From Stutzerimonas xanthomarina DSM 18231 (GTDB taxonomy: Bacteria; Pseudomonadota; Gammaproteobacteria; Pseudomonadales; Pseudomonadaceae): a stretch of 64,000 nucleotides of DNA. Shown piece after piece: positions 56,580-64,000 of the stretch. The notes under the pieces are model-generated. The model searched no databases. It saw nothing but the letters and a program-made list of their open reading frames with translations, and was not told where the DNA came from. Numbering within the stretch: the first letter of the stretch is position 1; each line of letters opens with the position of its first letter. Made by a program: the position numbers and the translations under genes. The stretch lies in the NCBI RefSeq assembly GCF_900129835.1, contig NZ_FQXA01000003.1:186001-250000 (forward strand), read 5' to 3'.

Positions 56580-57494
56580 TTAAATAAAGGAAAAAGACGC
56601 GAGATACACAATCTTTTGTTTGATTGTAACTGGTTTGTGGAATTTAAAAGCTTTCCTAGCGTATTTTATGGAGTTTAAAATATCTCCCCGCAGCAGAAGA
56701 GTTTTGACTGGATACATATGGGATTCCATTCTTTTATAGCCTAAATGCTCAGGACTGAAGAATTCCATTTTTTCTGCTTTTATTAAAAAGCCCATTACGT
56801 TATTAAGTTGAGGCAAGGGGTCTTTAGGTCTGGAGAGAGAATTATTTCTGATGTTTCTGTAATAGCCGATTCCGGTTGCGCCTTTGCATTTCTTTTGGGA
56901 TTTAAATAGTCTTATTAATATGTCGTAATCTTCGTTGCATTTTAATGTTTCATCGAACCCGCCGACTGAAATAAGATTTGATCTGTTGAATAGGTAATAA
57001 TAAACTGCACCTGGGACTCCCGTCCCTTCTACGTCTATTAGGTGCGTCTCGATAATCCCATCTTTGCTAGAGAAGACCTGCGTCTTGCCTTCGGATGTTA
57101 TGCCTGCTCCGTAAACTCCAAAATATTCGCTGTCTAATTTTTTTAGAATCTCATATTTATCTTCGAGATTGTTAGGTAGCATTTTATCGTCCACATCCAA
57201 GAATGCAATGCAGTCGCCATATGCCTTTTGTAGCCCGTAGTTTCTTGCGCTGGAAACGCCTCCGTTAATCTTCTTGAAGTATACGATTTCGATGTTTTTT
57301 GTTTTACCAGAAAATTCAAATGTTATATGTTTGGCAGTATCCAGTCTGCTCCCGTCGTCAATGACAATGATTTGATCTGGTAAAAGTTTCTGGCTGAGGA
57401 CGGATTCTATCGCCTGTCTCAGATACTCGTATTCTTCGTATACGGTAATTATGACTGATATGGTTTTCTTTGTTTTTTTGGTGGCGGTATTCAC
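56580..57494 (-). CDS. GT2-family glycosyltransferase
   Basis: From the GTG at 57492-57494 the protein has 304 residues: KKTISVIITVYEEYEYL, VIDDGSRLDTA, GGVSSARNYGLQKAYGD, AFLDVDDKML (DxD), YNEDYDILIRLF-type acceptor site (CNEDYDILIRLF). Inverting GT-A transferase. The frame is open to 57641, which would overlap the pyruvyl transferase by 95 bp with unrelated sequence, so the shorter start is preferred. AT-rich. Confidence 0.8.
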   Translation of the reverse strand: MNTATKKTKKTISVIITVYEEYEYLRQAIESVLSQKLLPDQIIVIDDGSRLDTAKHITFEFSGKTKNIEIVYFKKINGGVSSARNYGLQKAYGDCIAFLDVDDKMLPNNLEDKYEILKKLDSEYFGVYGAGITSEGKTQVFSSKDGIIETHLIDVEGTGVPGAVYYYLFNRSNLISVGGFDETLKCNEDYDILIRLFKSQKKCKGATGIGYYRNIRNNSLSRPKDPLPQLNNVMGFLIKAEKMEFFSPEHLGYKRMESHMYPVKTLLLRGDILNSIKYARKAFKFHKPVTIKQKIVYLASFSFI

Positions 57495-57546
57495 GTTATT
57501 GCTCTTTAGGCTTGGTGCCTCTAAAGTTGGTGGCTGAGGGCGGCGT

Positions 57547-58680
57547 TTATGAAGCAATAAACCTGCTCGGCTTGGCAGTATTATGTAGGTTCTTAAATTG
57601 CTGGAGTGACGGTGCGCGCTGAATATTAACTGAGTGCCCACTTGGGGATGGTATATGTCGTTCTATGCTCGCAGTCGATATGTGTATTGATTCGCCTTCT
57701 TCGGCTATCATGCGCGCCAGGGATGTAAATCTGGTCGCGCCTCTGCTGCTGTTTAATATCACCTTAAAAGGCTTTCCAAACAGGATTGCGAAAACCATGC
57801 CGTGGAATGAGTCGGTCAGCACGAATTTCGCGTTATAAAGGCCGGAGAGCCAGTCCTCTACAGGTGGTTTTTTATAGTTGGTCAGATCTGATTCAGCGAA
57901 ATTTTCAGTTGGACACTCGTAGAGTGTTTCATCCATTTCTTCGCTAACTTTTTTTGCCAACTCAGTTTTCTCAGATGTTTTATCTAGAAAATAAGTGAAG
58001 ATACCATATGGGTTTTCTTTCAGATGCTGTGGATCAATCAGCTGTTCATAGTCGGACTTGTCTAGCAGGAGTGTAGGGTCCAAGGCATGGGAGGCCGCCA
58101 CGCCGAAATGCTCTTCACAAAGATGAATGCCTGAGATTTCACGTACGCTGACGATGTTGAATTTTTTAGCAAGTTGGGCGCAGCGCTCTGTTTGCTTTCT
58201 AGTGTATTCCCATGTATCCACTCCAAAGGATGAAGCATAGGCGATGCGCAGGATATCCTTGTCTTCTAGAAAATCCAGGAAGAAGTTGTAGATGTTGGGT
58301 GAATATTGAGGCCGCCAGGTTTGGTCGCTGCCAACGATCACTGCGTCGTAATTTTCACGATCAAAATGGTCCCTGAGCTGCTGCGTACTGTACAGCGGCT
58401 CGGACATGGTGAGATGTTGATCGATGAAACGTCGAGTGTGCTGCAGTATGGTTGGCAGGTGCTTTTCGAAGTTGATCGGCGCTTTGCGCTTGCCGATGGC
58501 TTTCATACCCGCGCGGTAGGCGATGCGGGCGGCCTTGTAGGCCAAGCCGGGTTGGTCGGGTTGGCGGTCAATGGTGACAACTTCGTGCCCCATACGCTTC
58601 AGCACTTGTTGCAGTGCCCAAGCCTGCATGATGCCGCCGTAATTTTTACCCAGCGGCTGGGTCATGATGGCGATTTTCAT
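57547..58680 (-). CDS. Polysaccharide pyruvyl transferase family protein
   Basis: A 377-residue protein with the family start KIAIMTQPLGKNYGGIMQAWALQQVLKRMGH, VIVGSDQTWRPQYSPNIYNFFLDF, and the C-terminal LTDSFHGMVFAILFGKPFKVI motif. Members add pyruvate ketals from PEP to sugars, giving acidic glycans, or act in related group transfers. It lies directly downstream of the MenD-like gene (7-bp gap), so the two probably act together. GC begins to rise again toward its 5' part. Confidence 0.85.
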   Translation of the reverse strand: MKIAIMTQPLGKNYGGIMQAWALQQVLKRMGHEVVTIDRQPDQPGLAYKAARIAYRAGMKAIGKRKAPINFEKHLPTILQHTRRFIDQHLTMSEPLYSTQQLRDHFDRENYDAVIVGSDQTWRPQYSPNIYNFFLDFLEDKDILRIAYASSFGVDTWEYTRKQTERCAQLAKKFNIVSVREISGIHLCEEHFGVAASHALDPTLLLDKSDYEQLIDPQHLKENPYGIFTYFLDKTSEKTELAKKVSEEMDETLYECPTENFAESDLTNYKKPPVEDWLSGLYNAKFVLTDSFHGMVFAILFGKPFKVILNSSRGATRFTSLARMIAEEGESIHISTASIERHIPSPSGHSVNIQRAPSLQQFKNLHNTAKPSRFIAS

Positions 58681-58687
58681 GGATTAT

Positions 58688-60454
58688 TCAGCGCTTCAGT
58701 AAACGTTTGACGGTTTCTATGCCTTTCGGGCCCAGCAGTTTCTTGGCCATTTCCTTGGTCTTGCCCGCCGGGTTTGAGGCAATGTTCTGGATACTTTCCA
58801 GTGCCTGACTTTCCAGTTCGCTGTCGGTGAATACTTCGAAGATGATCGATTTGCCGCCAACTTCGGGGGCGATGAAGCGTTGGTAGTGGACGGCAAACTC
58901 TTCCTTGCTGGTAGCCGCCAGGTACTCATAGCCAAGATCGGTGGCAAAGTTCTTTACCAAGGTTGGAGATTTGCAGCCAAAGTGGCCGGAAGCTGCCACA
59001 AACTCTTCGGCACCTTCACCGAAGTAAGCTGCGTGGTGATTGTACTGGCGGAACTCGGTGCCTTTGCCGTTGTTGACCAGCAGTATGCGCAGATTATTGC
59101 CGGCATGTCGGTTGCCCAGTACGTTGAGATCGTAGAAAAAGGCCAGGTCGCCGATCACCGCAAAGTAGAGTTTGTTTGGGTTGGCCAGCGAGGCGCCAAT
59201 CAGCGATGAGAGGCCGCCATCAATGCCAAAGCCGCCGACATTCGAGGCGGCAGTGACGCTGGCTGGCAGCTCGTAGAAGTTCCAGCAGCGCAGGCTGTTG
59301 AGAATACCGAAATGTATGGTCGAGCCTGCCGGTATGCGGTGGGCCAGCTGGCTGGCCAGCCAGGCGTTCGACAGAGGCAACTCAGGCAGATTGTCGCGAA
59401 TGGCCTGCAGTTGCTGGCGGCACTGTTCGTAATAGCCGGCGTTGACCGGTGCCTGACCTGCGGCCTGCCCGGCATAGTGGGCAAAGAATGCCTGCTCGGG
59501 CATGGCGAACACATAGCGCAGCTTTCTGAAGGTGTCCCTGATCTCGCCGTCTTCACTGACCCGCCAGACTTGCCTGCCGGCCATGCCAAGGGTGGCGTAG
59601 TCACCAGTTACCTCGCCGATGTGGATCAACACATCCGGCTGGCAGGGGCTCTTGTCGAGCATGGTCTGTGCGGCTGCGAGGGCGAATAGCAGGCGGTTTT
59701 TGCCCTGGTAGCCACTGCTGTGATCACAGAACACCACGGCACCATATTGCTCGCAGAAGCTTTCCAAGGCCTCGGTTTCGGCTTTGCTCCAGGTTTTGTG
59801 AGCGCCGACGAAGACGGCTATTTTCCTGTGATCCGGCGTGCCCAGTTCGGGAAAACGGTCTTGTTCGCTGATCCGTTCGATCACCCGGTAATCGGGCAAC
59901 TGTTTGACGTCATAGGGTTTGCTGTAGGTAGTGGGCAGATTGATGTGTACCGGCCCGCCGCCATGGCGTTTGAGTTCCAAAATGGCTTTGTTGACCTTGA
60001 TCTCGCAGTCCCAGACGTCCTCGTCATCTTTAACGATGGGGAGTTCAACGCTCAGCGTTACGGCATCTTTCGGCATGGAGCTTCGGTCAATCACCTGTGC
60101 GACGTGATGACCGACTCTGCTGAATGCCTGCATTGAGGTAATGGCCAGCACTGGCAGCTTTCGGTAGAAGGCTTCGGTCATGCCGGGCAGGTAGTTGCGT
60201 GAGGCAGTAGCCCCAGTGCAGCTGATGACCACTGGCTCATTCAGCTCCGCCGCCAGTCCGCAGGCCATGTAGGCGGCGGAGCGTTCGTCCACGGAGGAAT
60301 ACATGATGAAGTGCGGGTCCTGCTGCATGCTGGACACCAGCGCTGTATTGGTGGTGCCGGGGGATGCAATCACGTGCCTGATGTTGTGGGCCTTCAGCAG
60401 GTACAGGATGACCTGTGCATTCTTTTCCCGGGTGTAGGCGTAGTTATAGGTCAT
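58688..60454 (-). CDS. MenD-like thiamine-diphosphate-dependent enzyme
   Basis: A 588-residue protein with the ThDP enzyme layout: N-terminal PYR domain (HVIASPGTTNTALVSSMQQ, SVDERSAAYMACGLAAELNEPVVISCTGATASRNYLPG, containing the catalytic Glu in VDERSA), a central domain (VAVFVGAHK-type, IAVFVGAHKTWSK), and C-terminal PP domain (GFGIDGGLSSLIGASLAN; FAVIGDLAFFYDLNVLGN = GDxxF, ILLVNNGKGTEF). It is MenD-like but lies in a glycan cluster, so menaquinone synthesis is unlikely. It may condense or decarboxylate an alpha-keto acid to modify a sugar. It overlaps the next upstream gene by four bases (ATGA). Confidence 0.8.
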   Translation of the reverse strand: MTYNYAYTREKNAQVILYLLKAHNIRHVIASPGTTNTALVSSMQQDPHFIMYSSVDERSAAYMACGLAAELNEPVVISCTGATASRNYLPGMTEAFYRKLPVLAITSMQAFSRVGHHVAQVIDRSSMPKDAVTLSVELPIVKDDEDVWDCEIKVNKAILELKRHGGGPVHINLPTTYSKPYDVKQLPDYRVIERISEQDRFPELGTPDHRKIAVFVGAHKTWSKAETEALESFCEQYGAVVFCDHSSGYQGKNRLLFALAAAQTMLDKSPCQPDVLIHIGEVTGDYATLGMAGRQVWRVSEDGEIRDTFRKLRYVFAMPEQAFFAHYAGQAAGQAPVNAGYYEQCRQQLQAIRDNLPELPLSNAWLASQLAHRIPAGSTIHFGILNSLRCWNFYELPASVTAASNVGGFGIDGGLSSLIGASLANPNKLYFAVIGDLAFFYDLNVLGNRHAGNNLRILLVNNGKGTEFRQYNHHAAYFGEGAEEFVAASGHFGCKSPTLVKNFATDLGYEYLAATSKEEFAVHYQRFIAPEVGGKSIIFEVFTDSELESQALESIQNIASNPAGKTKEMAKKLLGPKGIETVKRLLKR

Positions 60455-61536
60455 TGGTATTTATGCTGAAGTAATGTCGCAAGAGGTGTGTGACGGAAGA
60501 GCCAATACTTGGCGGCATTTTTGCATCCAGGTATGGCCTTAAAGGGGGTGTGCTCTGCCAGCATGCGATCCTTGGTGGCCTCAACGCGCCAGTTGATGGC
60601 CAAGAAGCTGGGCGCTGTAAGGAACTGTTCAAGGCACTGCGCCAACCCCGATAGTGGGTCGGTAAAGTGCGAGGTATCTACAAAGCGGCGGATTTTGCTG
60701 TTGTCGAATTCGCGGTTGTAAAGGCGGTCGTAGAGGATTTGGTACTTGCCTGAGCGCCAGCGCGTGAATTCATCCATCGCTTGCAGTACCACTTCTGGCT
60801 TTGAGCCCAAGTGAGTCTGGAGCACTTGCAGGTAGACGCGCAGTACGTCGGACCACGCTAGCGAAGTGTTCGCCGTGATATGGAAGGCCTGGCCATGGGC
60901 GCCGGGGGCGCCAACCAGTGCCTGAATACCATTGGCCACATCCAGCCCGTAGGTGAGCGTGGTGCGTTTTGACTGAATGTCCTTCGAATCCAGGATGGTC
61001 CGGCCGTTAAGCGCCCGGTACAACCAGTCTTCCTTCTCCTGTACTCCTAGTTGCAGGCGCTGCGCGCTGAAGGTGATGTAGGGGCGAACAATCGACCAAT
61101 TGCTGCTGTTGGCGTCGAGCAGGAGGTTCTCCTGACGTGCCTTGGACAGCGCATATTCGTCGGTCGCGAGGTAATCCTTATCCGTACATACATCCAGCAG
61201 GCGCGGGCTGTCTTCGGTAATGGGCGTTGGGGATTGCGCATACACGCGCGCGGAGCTTAGGTAAATGTAATGGCCCGTAGCATTCAGGAATTGCTGATAG
61301 CGTTGCTTGAAAACACTGGTCGGATAGACCATGAAATCGATGATCGCGTCCCAGGTTTCGCTGAGCAGCCCTCTGAGAAATAGCTCGTCCTGCGCGTCGC
61401 CCTTAAGGTATTGCACGTTGCCAAGCTGGCCGGCTTTGCTGCGCGAAGTCACCACAACCCGCGAAGCCTTCTGGGCCAGCAAATCCACCAAGTGAACGCC
61501 CATTGCGCCCGTGCCGCCGAGTACCAGCACTTTCAT
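60451..61536 (-). CDS. NAD-dependent epimerase/dehydratase (extended SDR)
   Basis: A 361-residue protein with Rossmann motif VLGGTGAMGVHLVDLL (residues about 4-19), a YLSSARVYA strand and YALSKARQE (Tyr-x3-Lys), then TLTYGLDVANGIQAL. It resembles atypical SDRs annotated as NAD-dependent epimerase/dehydratases in polysaccharide clusters. It probably acts on a nucleotide sugar in the same pathway as the coupled MenD-like enzyme. Start at 61536 overlaps the flippase stop by four bases; the frame is open 156 bp further back within the flippase gene. Confidence 0.8.
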   Translation of the reverse strand: MKVLVLGGTGAMGVHLVDLLAQKASRVVVTSRSKAGQLGNVQYLKGDAQDELFLRGLLSETWDAIIDFMVYPTSVFKQRYQQFLNATGHYIYLSSARVYAQSPTPITEDSPRLLDVCTDKDYLATDEYALSKARQENLLLDANSSNWSIVRPYITFSAQRLQLGVQEKEDWLYRALNGRTILDSKDIQSKRTTLTYGLDVANGIQALVGAPGAHGQAFHITANTSLAWSDVLRVYLQVLQTHLGSKPEVVLQAMDEFTRWRSGKYQILYDRLYNREFDNSKIRRFVDTSHFTDPLSGLAQCLEQFLTAPSFLAINWRVEATKDRMLAEHTPFKAIPGCKNAAKYWLFRHTPLATLLQHKYQ

Positions 61537-63062
61537 GCGTTCGCCCCTTTTCCTGCTACGCGCAAAAGGATCAGCGCTTTTATTTTTGTACGCCAAGCCT
61601 TGTCGAGACCGAAGTAATAGGTGAAGAGCGTGGTGCCAATGACGCTCACCATTACGACGGCCGCTGAGCCGAGCAAGCCATCGGTTGTCCATTGCTTGAG
61701 CAGGAGCGCGGGTGTTGCCGACAGCAGGGTGACAATGCCGAGCGGATACAGAACTTTTAGGTAGTAGGGTGTCATTGGAAGGCCAATCAGGCCTTTTACG
61801 AGCAGCAGGCGAACCTTGAACATCAGCAGGTTGGCGATGATGGCGACGATAAACACGGCGTACGCCGGGTAGCCCGCCTCAAGCACTGCCCAGGATGCCC
61901 CAAAGATCGCCACTTGAATGCTACCCAGAGACAGCTCGTACAGTTTCATTTTGCCGGGCGCCCGGGCTGCGGTGGCAAGCGGCAGGCTGAAAGAGAGGAT
62001 CAACGATTCAACCAATGCCAATTGCGTGAACAACACGGCCTCCGGAGGTGGTGTGGCCAGCCAGAGGGTCAGGATGGCTTCCATTTCGAGCATCATCGGC
62101 AGGGCAAAGACCCACATCAGAAAGAACGTAAGTTTTGAGCCATTTAGGATCAGGTTGAACATTTCGTCCTTCTGATCGGCTGCGTAGCTTTTGATGATCG
62201 GGGGATACAGGCCGGTGTTCAGGTTCTGTGAGAAGACCATGGCCTGACCGGCCACCGTCAGCGCGATGGCTCGCGCAGCAACTGTCGCAGGGTTGAACAA
62301 CTGGTTGATCAGTACGGTAACCGCCTGGTTGCGGAATACCGTGGTGAGCTGGCCGAAGAGCGTCCAGCCCGTGAAGTCGAGGGTTTCTTTGAGCTGTGCT
62401 CTGTCCCAATGGATTTTGCGGAACTGGCATTCGGCATACTTTTTCAAACAGATGCCGATGTAAATGGTCGTGGTGATTAGGGCCGTAATCAATAGAAATC
62501 CGGCATAGAGTACAAGCACATCACCGGCCGCTCGCGACAGCAGCATTGCAGCTCCCAGCTTGAGTACGGCCTCTATCACTGAAACCAGCGCATACAGGTG
62601 CATGTCCTCATGGGCGATGAGGATGGCTATGAACGGCGATGCCAGGATGCTAGCGACAAAACCCAAGGCAACCAATTGGTAGACATGCAGGGCTGCCAGC
62701 CTGCGATCTGTTGGCAGATTTAATTCTTCTGTGACAAACCACAGGCCTATGGTCTGTAGCAGTAGCAGGGCAATCAGGCCGATTGCCAGATATAGCACCC
62801 AGTTTACGCTGAAGGTTTGCTTTAGCTTGAGATCATCCTGCTGGCCTATGGCGTAAGCGAAAAAGCGTTGGGTGGCAGAGGCCATGGTGCCGGGCAGGAA
62901 GCTGAGAAGGGTGACAAAGCCGGCCACGGCGGTGTAGATGCCGAAGTCGCCCACACCCAAGGCGTTCAACACTACACGCAGTGCGTACAGGTTGATCAGC
63001 ACTATGACGATCTGACGACTGTAGAGCGCCAGCGTATTTTTCAGGATTCGTTTGTTGCGCAT
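61533..63062 (-). CDS. Wzx-type oligosaccharide flippase
   Basis: A 509-residue polytopic protein (about 12-14 segments) of the MATE/polysaccharide transporter (MOP) superfamily, with the family-type start NTLALYSRQIVIVLINLYALRVVLNALG, and TMASATQRFFAYAIG. It flips undecaprenyl-linked repeat units to the periplasm. Its ATG follows the wecC stop without a gap, and its end overlaps the SDR gene by four bases. Confidence 0.85.
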   Translation of the reverse strand: MRNKRILKNTLALYSRQIVIVLINLYALRVVLNALGVGDFGIYTAVAGFVTLLSFLPGTMASATQRFFAYAIGQQDDLKLKQTFSVNWVLYLAIGLIALLLLQTIGLWFVTEELNLPTDRRLAALHVYQLVALGFVASILASPFIAILIAHEDMHLYALVSVIEAVLKLGAAMLLSRAAGDVLVLYAGFLLITALITTTIYIGICLKKYAECQFRKIHWDRAQLKETLDFTGWTLFGQLTTVFRNQAVTVLINQLFNPATVAARAIALTVAGQAMVFSQNLNTGLYPPIIKSYAADQKDEMFNLILNGSKLTFFLMWVFALPMMLEMEAILTLWLATPPPEAVLFTQLALVESLILSFSLPLATAARAPGKMKLYELSLGSIQVAIFGASWAVLEAGYPAYAVFIVAIIANLLMFKVRLLLVKGLIGLPMTPYYLKVLYPLGIVTLLSATPALLLKQWTTDGLLGSAAVVMVSVIGTTLFTYYFGLDKAWRTKIKALILLRVAGKGANA

Positions 63063-63839
63063 TCAGGCTGACCAGATGCCGCGGGTATCTATGACGCTGC
63101 CAGATTGGCTGGCAGTTGTGCTGGCACTCCTGAACTGCTGGTGGTCAACCAGCAGCACGTTGATAGCGGCGTACTGCTCAGCCTCCTGTTGTGCAACGAG
63201 TCGCAGCCGGCCTTCAAGGCTTGCCGGTAACGCCCTGATATTCGGCTCCACGGCCAACACCGGCCCAGGATGGGTGGCTGCGATCTGCTGAGTAATCGCC
63301 AAAGCCGGACTTTCCCTCAAATCATCAATATCCGGCTTAAATGCCAGCCCAAAGCAGGCAATGGTCACGTCCTTCGCGGTTTTATCCGGGTTTTCCATCA
63401 GGTATTCCGCAACCGCCTGTTTGGCCTTATTGATTACCCATTCCGGCTTGCTGTCGTTCACTTCCCTTGCAGTGCGGATCAGCCGCGCTTCTTCCGGTGT
63501 TTTGCTGACGATAAACCAGGGGTCAACGGCAATGCAGTGGCCGCCCACGCCGGGGCCGGGTTGCAGAATATTCACGCGGGGATAGCGGTTAGCCAGGCGG
63601 ATCAGCTCGTTGGCGAAGGCGATGTTGACGTCGCGAAAGCTGTTTTCCGTCAGCTTGCACATTTCGGCGGTGCGGGCGTTAGTGATCACGCACTCGCCCT
63701 GCCTGAACAGCTTGTACAGGCTTGTCGCAGCTTCCGAGCATTTGGGCGTCATGCCACCAATCACGCGGTCGTTCTGTACCAGTTCGCGCAATACATGGCC
63801 GGGCAAAACACGTTCGGGGCAGTGGGCGATGCGGATATC
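63063..63839 (-). pseudogene. wecC: C-terminal remnant of UDP-N-acetyl-D-mannosamine dehydrogenase (WecC type)
   Basis: About 258 residues remain of a family of about 420. The frame enters at DIRIAHCPERVLPG (63839) and continues GGMTPKCSEAATSLY, TENSFRDVNIAFANEL, QPGPGVGGHCIAVDPWF (catalytic Cys in GGHC is present) and LAFKPDIDDLRESPA. The N-terminal NAD domain is missing, replaced by the start of another gene. Moreover FANEL is joined directly to IRLANR, where WecC proteins carry about 14 more residues (SLICADQGINVWEL in E. coli, from memory): an in-frame deletion between two GAGCT-like repeats. An ATG at 63804-63806 could start a 247-residue product, but it would lack the NAD fold. Probably non-functional. 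Confidence 0.75.
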
Positions 63840-64000
63840 CGACGATCAGCGAGGTGCGTTGCGCCTGTTGTTCCTGCCAATAGCGCCGTGCGAGTTTGTG
63901 CAGCGGCAGGAAGATGGCGGCCTGGGCGGCAAAACCCAGCACAGCCCAGAGCAGGATCACCTCGCGGGAATACAGCTCGCTGGTTTTGGTGACGAAGGCC
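63838..64000 (-). pseudogene. N-terminal part of a second polyprenyl-phosphate hexose-1-P transferase, cut by the wecC junction
   Basis: Reading leftward from the right edge, the frame gives FVTKTSELYSREVILLWAVLGF, then LPLHKLARRYWQEQQAQRTSLIVG, which matches membrane segments 3-4 and the entry of the soluble domain of WcaJ-type proteins (compare FLTGLSESFSRVWLVSTLAVAF in the intact copy at 51446-52849). After IVG the frame leaves the family and runs out of phase through wecC to a stop at 63679. The catalytic sugar-transferase domain is absent. The 5' part lies beyond the window. Confidence 0.7.

Noticed and set aside
58688..60454. menD of menaquinone synthesis
   Set aside because: No other men genes nearby, and it is embedded in and coupled to polysaccharide genes; only the fold is MenD-like.

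Overview
The window is GC-rich, gene-dense gammaproteobacterial chromosome. Its content (CrbS/MxtR-type transporter-kinase, RmuC, LdhA, AzlCD, a REP pair, and a maltose/amylase locus of the kind known in the Pseudomonas stutzeri group) points to Pseudomonas in the broad sense, most likely Stutzerimonas. This is inferred from protein families; no marker RNA is present and no tRNA or rRNA was seen.

Region 1 (1-13.5 kb) is a maltose/starch module. malE-malF-malG-malT-maa run leftward, and malS (periplasmic alpha-amylase) diverges from malE across a spacer with MalT-box-like sites. A thioredoxin-like gene and a kinase-fold gene follow, then lamB, a double terminator and malM. No malK ATPase gene is visible, so it must lie elsewhere. 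Region 2 (13.5-24.6 kb) holds housekeeping genes: an LplT/PlsC-like fusion, azlC-azlD, a GNAT acetyltransferase with a small coupled upstream ORF, a SLC5-PAS-kinase-receiver hybrid sensor (mxtR/crbS), a DUF4010 membrane protein, rmuC and a Sel1-repeat gene. Region 3 (24.6-29.2 kb) holds an AT-rich spacer with a DnaA-box-like site, the ydbH-ynbE-ydbL envelope lipid-transport operon and a convergent lpxR-like gene.

Region 4 (29.3-38 kb) is a leftward operon that reads as a complete phytate/organic-phosphate acquisition system: TonB-dependent receptor, double-domain beta-propeller phytase lipoprotein, dedicated ExbB-ExbD-TonB, and a Tat-exported PhoX phosphatase. A Pho-box-like sequence and a REP pair lie upstream. 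Region 5 (38.3-50 kb) is mixed: a GGDEF protein with a degenerate signature and an AraC regulator, small ORFs, ldhA, a two-gene GMC-dehydrogenase unit, a Tll0287-like haem protein, OsmC, an O-antigen ligase/polymerase-family protein, a small lipoprotein and a VanZ-like protein.

Region 6 (50.3-64 kb) is a leftward surface-polysaccharide (O-antigen/exopolysaccharide) cluster: galE, an intact polyprenyl-phosphate hexose-1-phosphate transferase, two GT2 and one GT4 glycosyltransferases, an EpsG-like polymerase, a polysaccharide pyruvyl transferase, a MenD-like ThDP enzyme, an SDR-type protein, a Wzx flippase and a damaged wecC. The middle (about 53.1-58 kb) is clearly more AT-rich than the rest, suggesting horizontal acquisition. 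At the right edge the 5' part of a second hexose-1-phosphate transferase gene is joined directly to the 3' part of wecC, a rearrangement scar or a misassembly.
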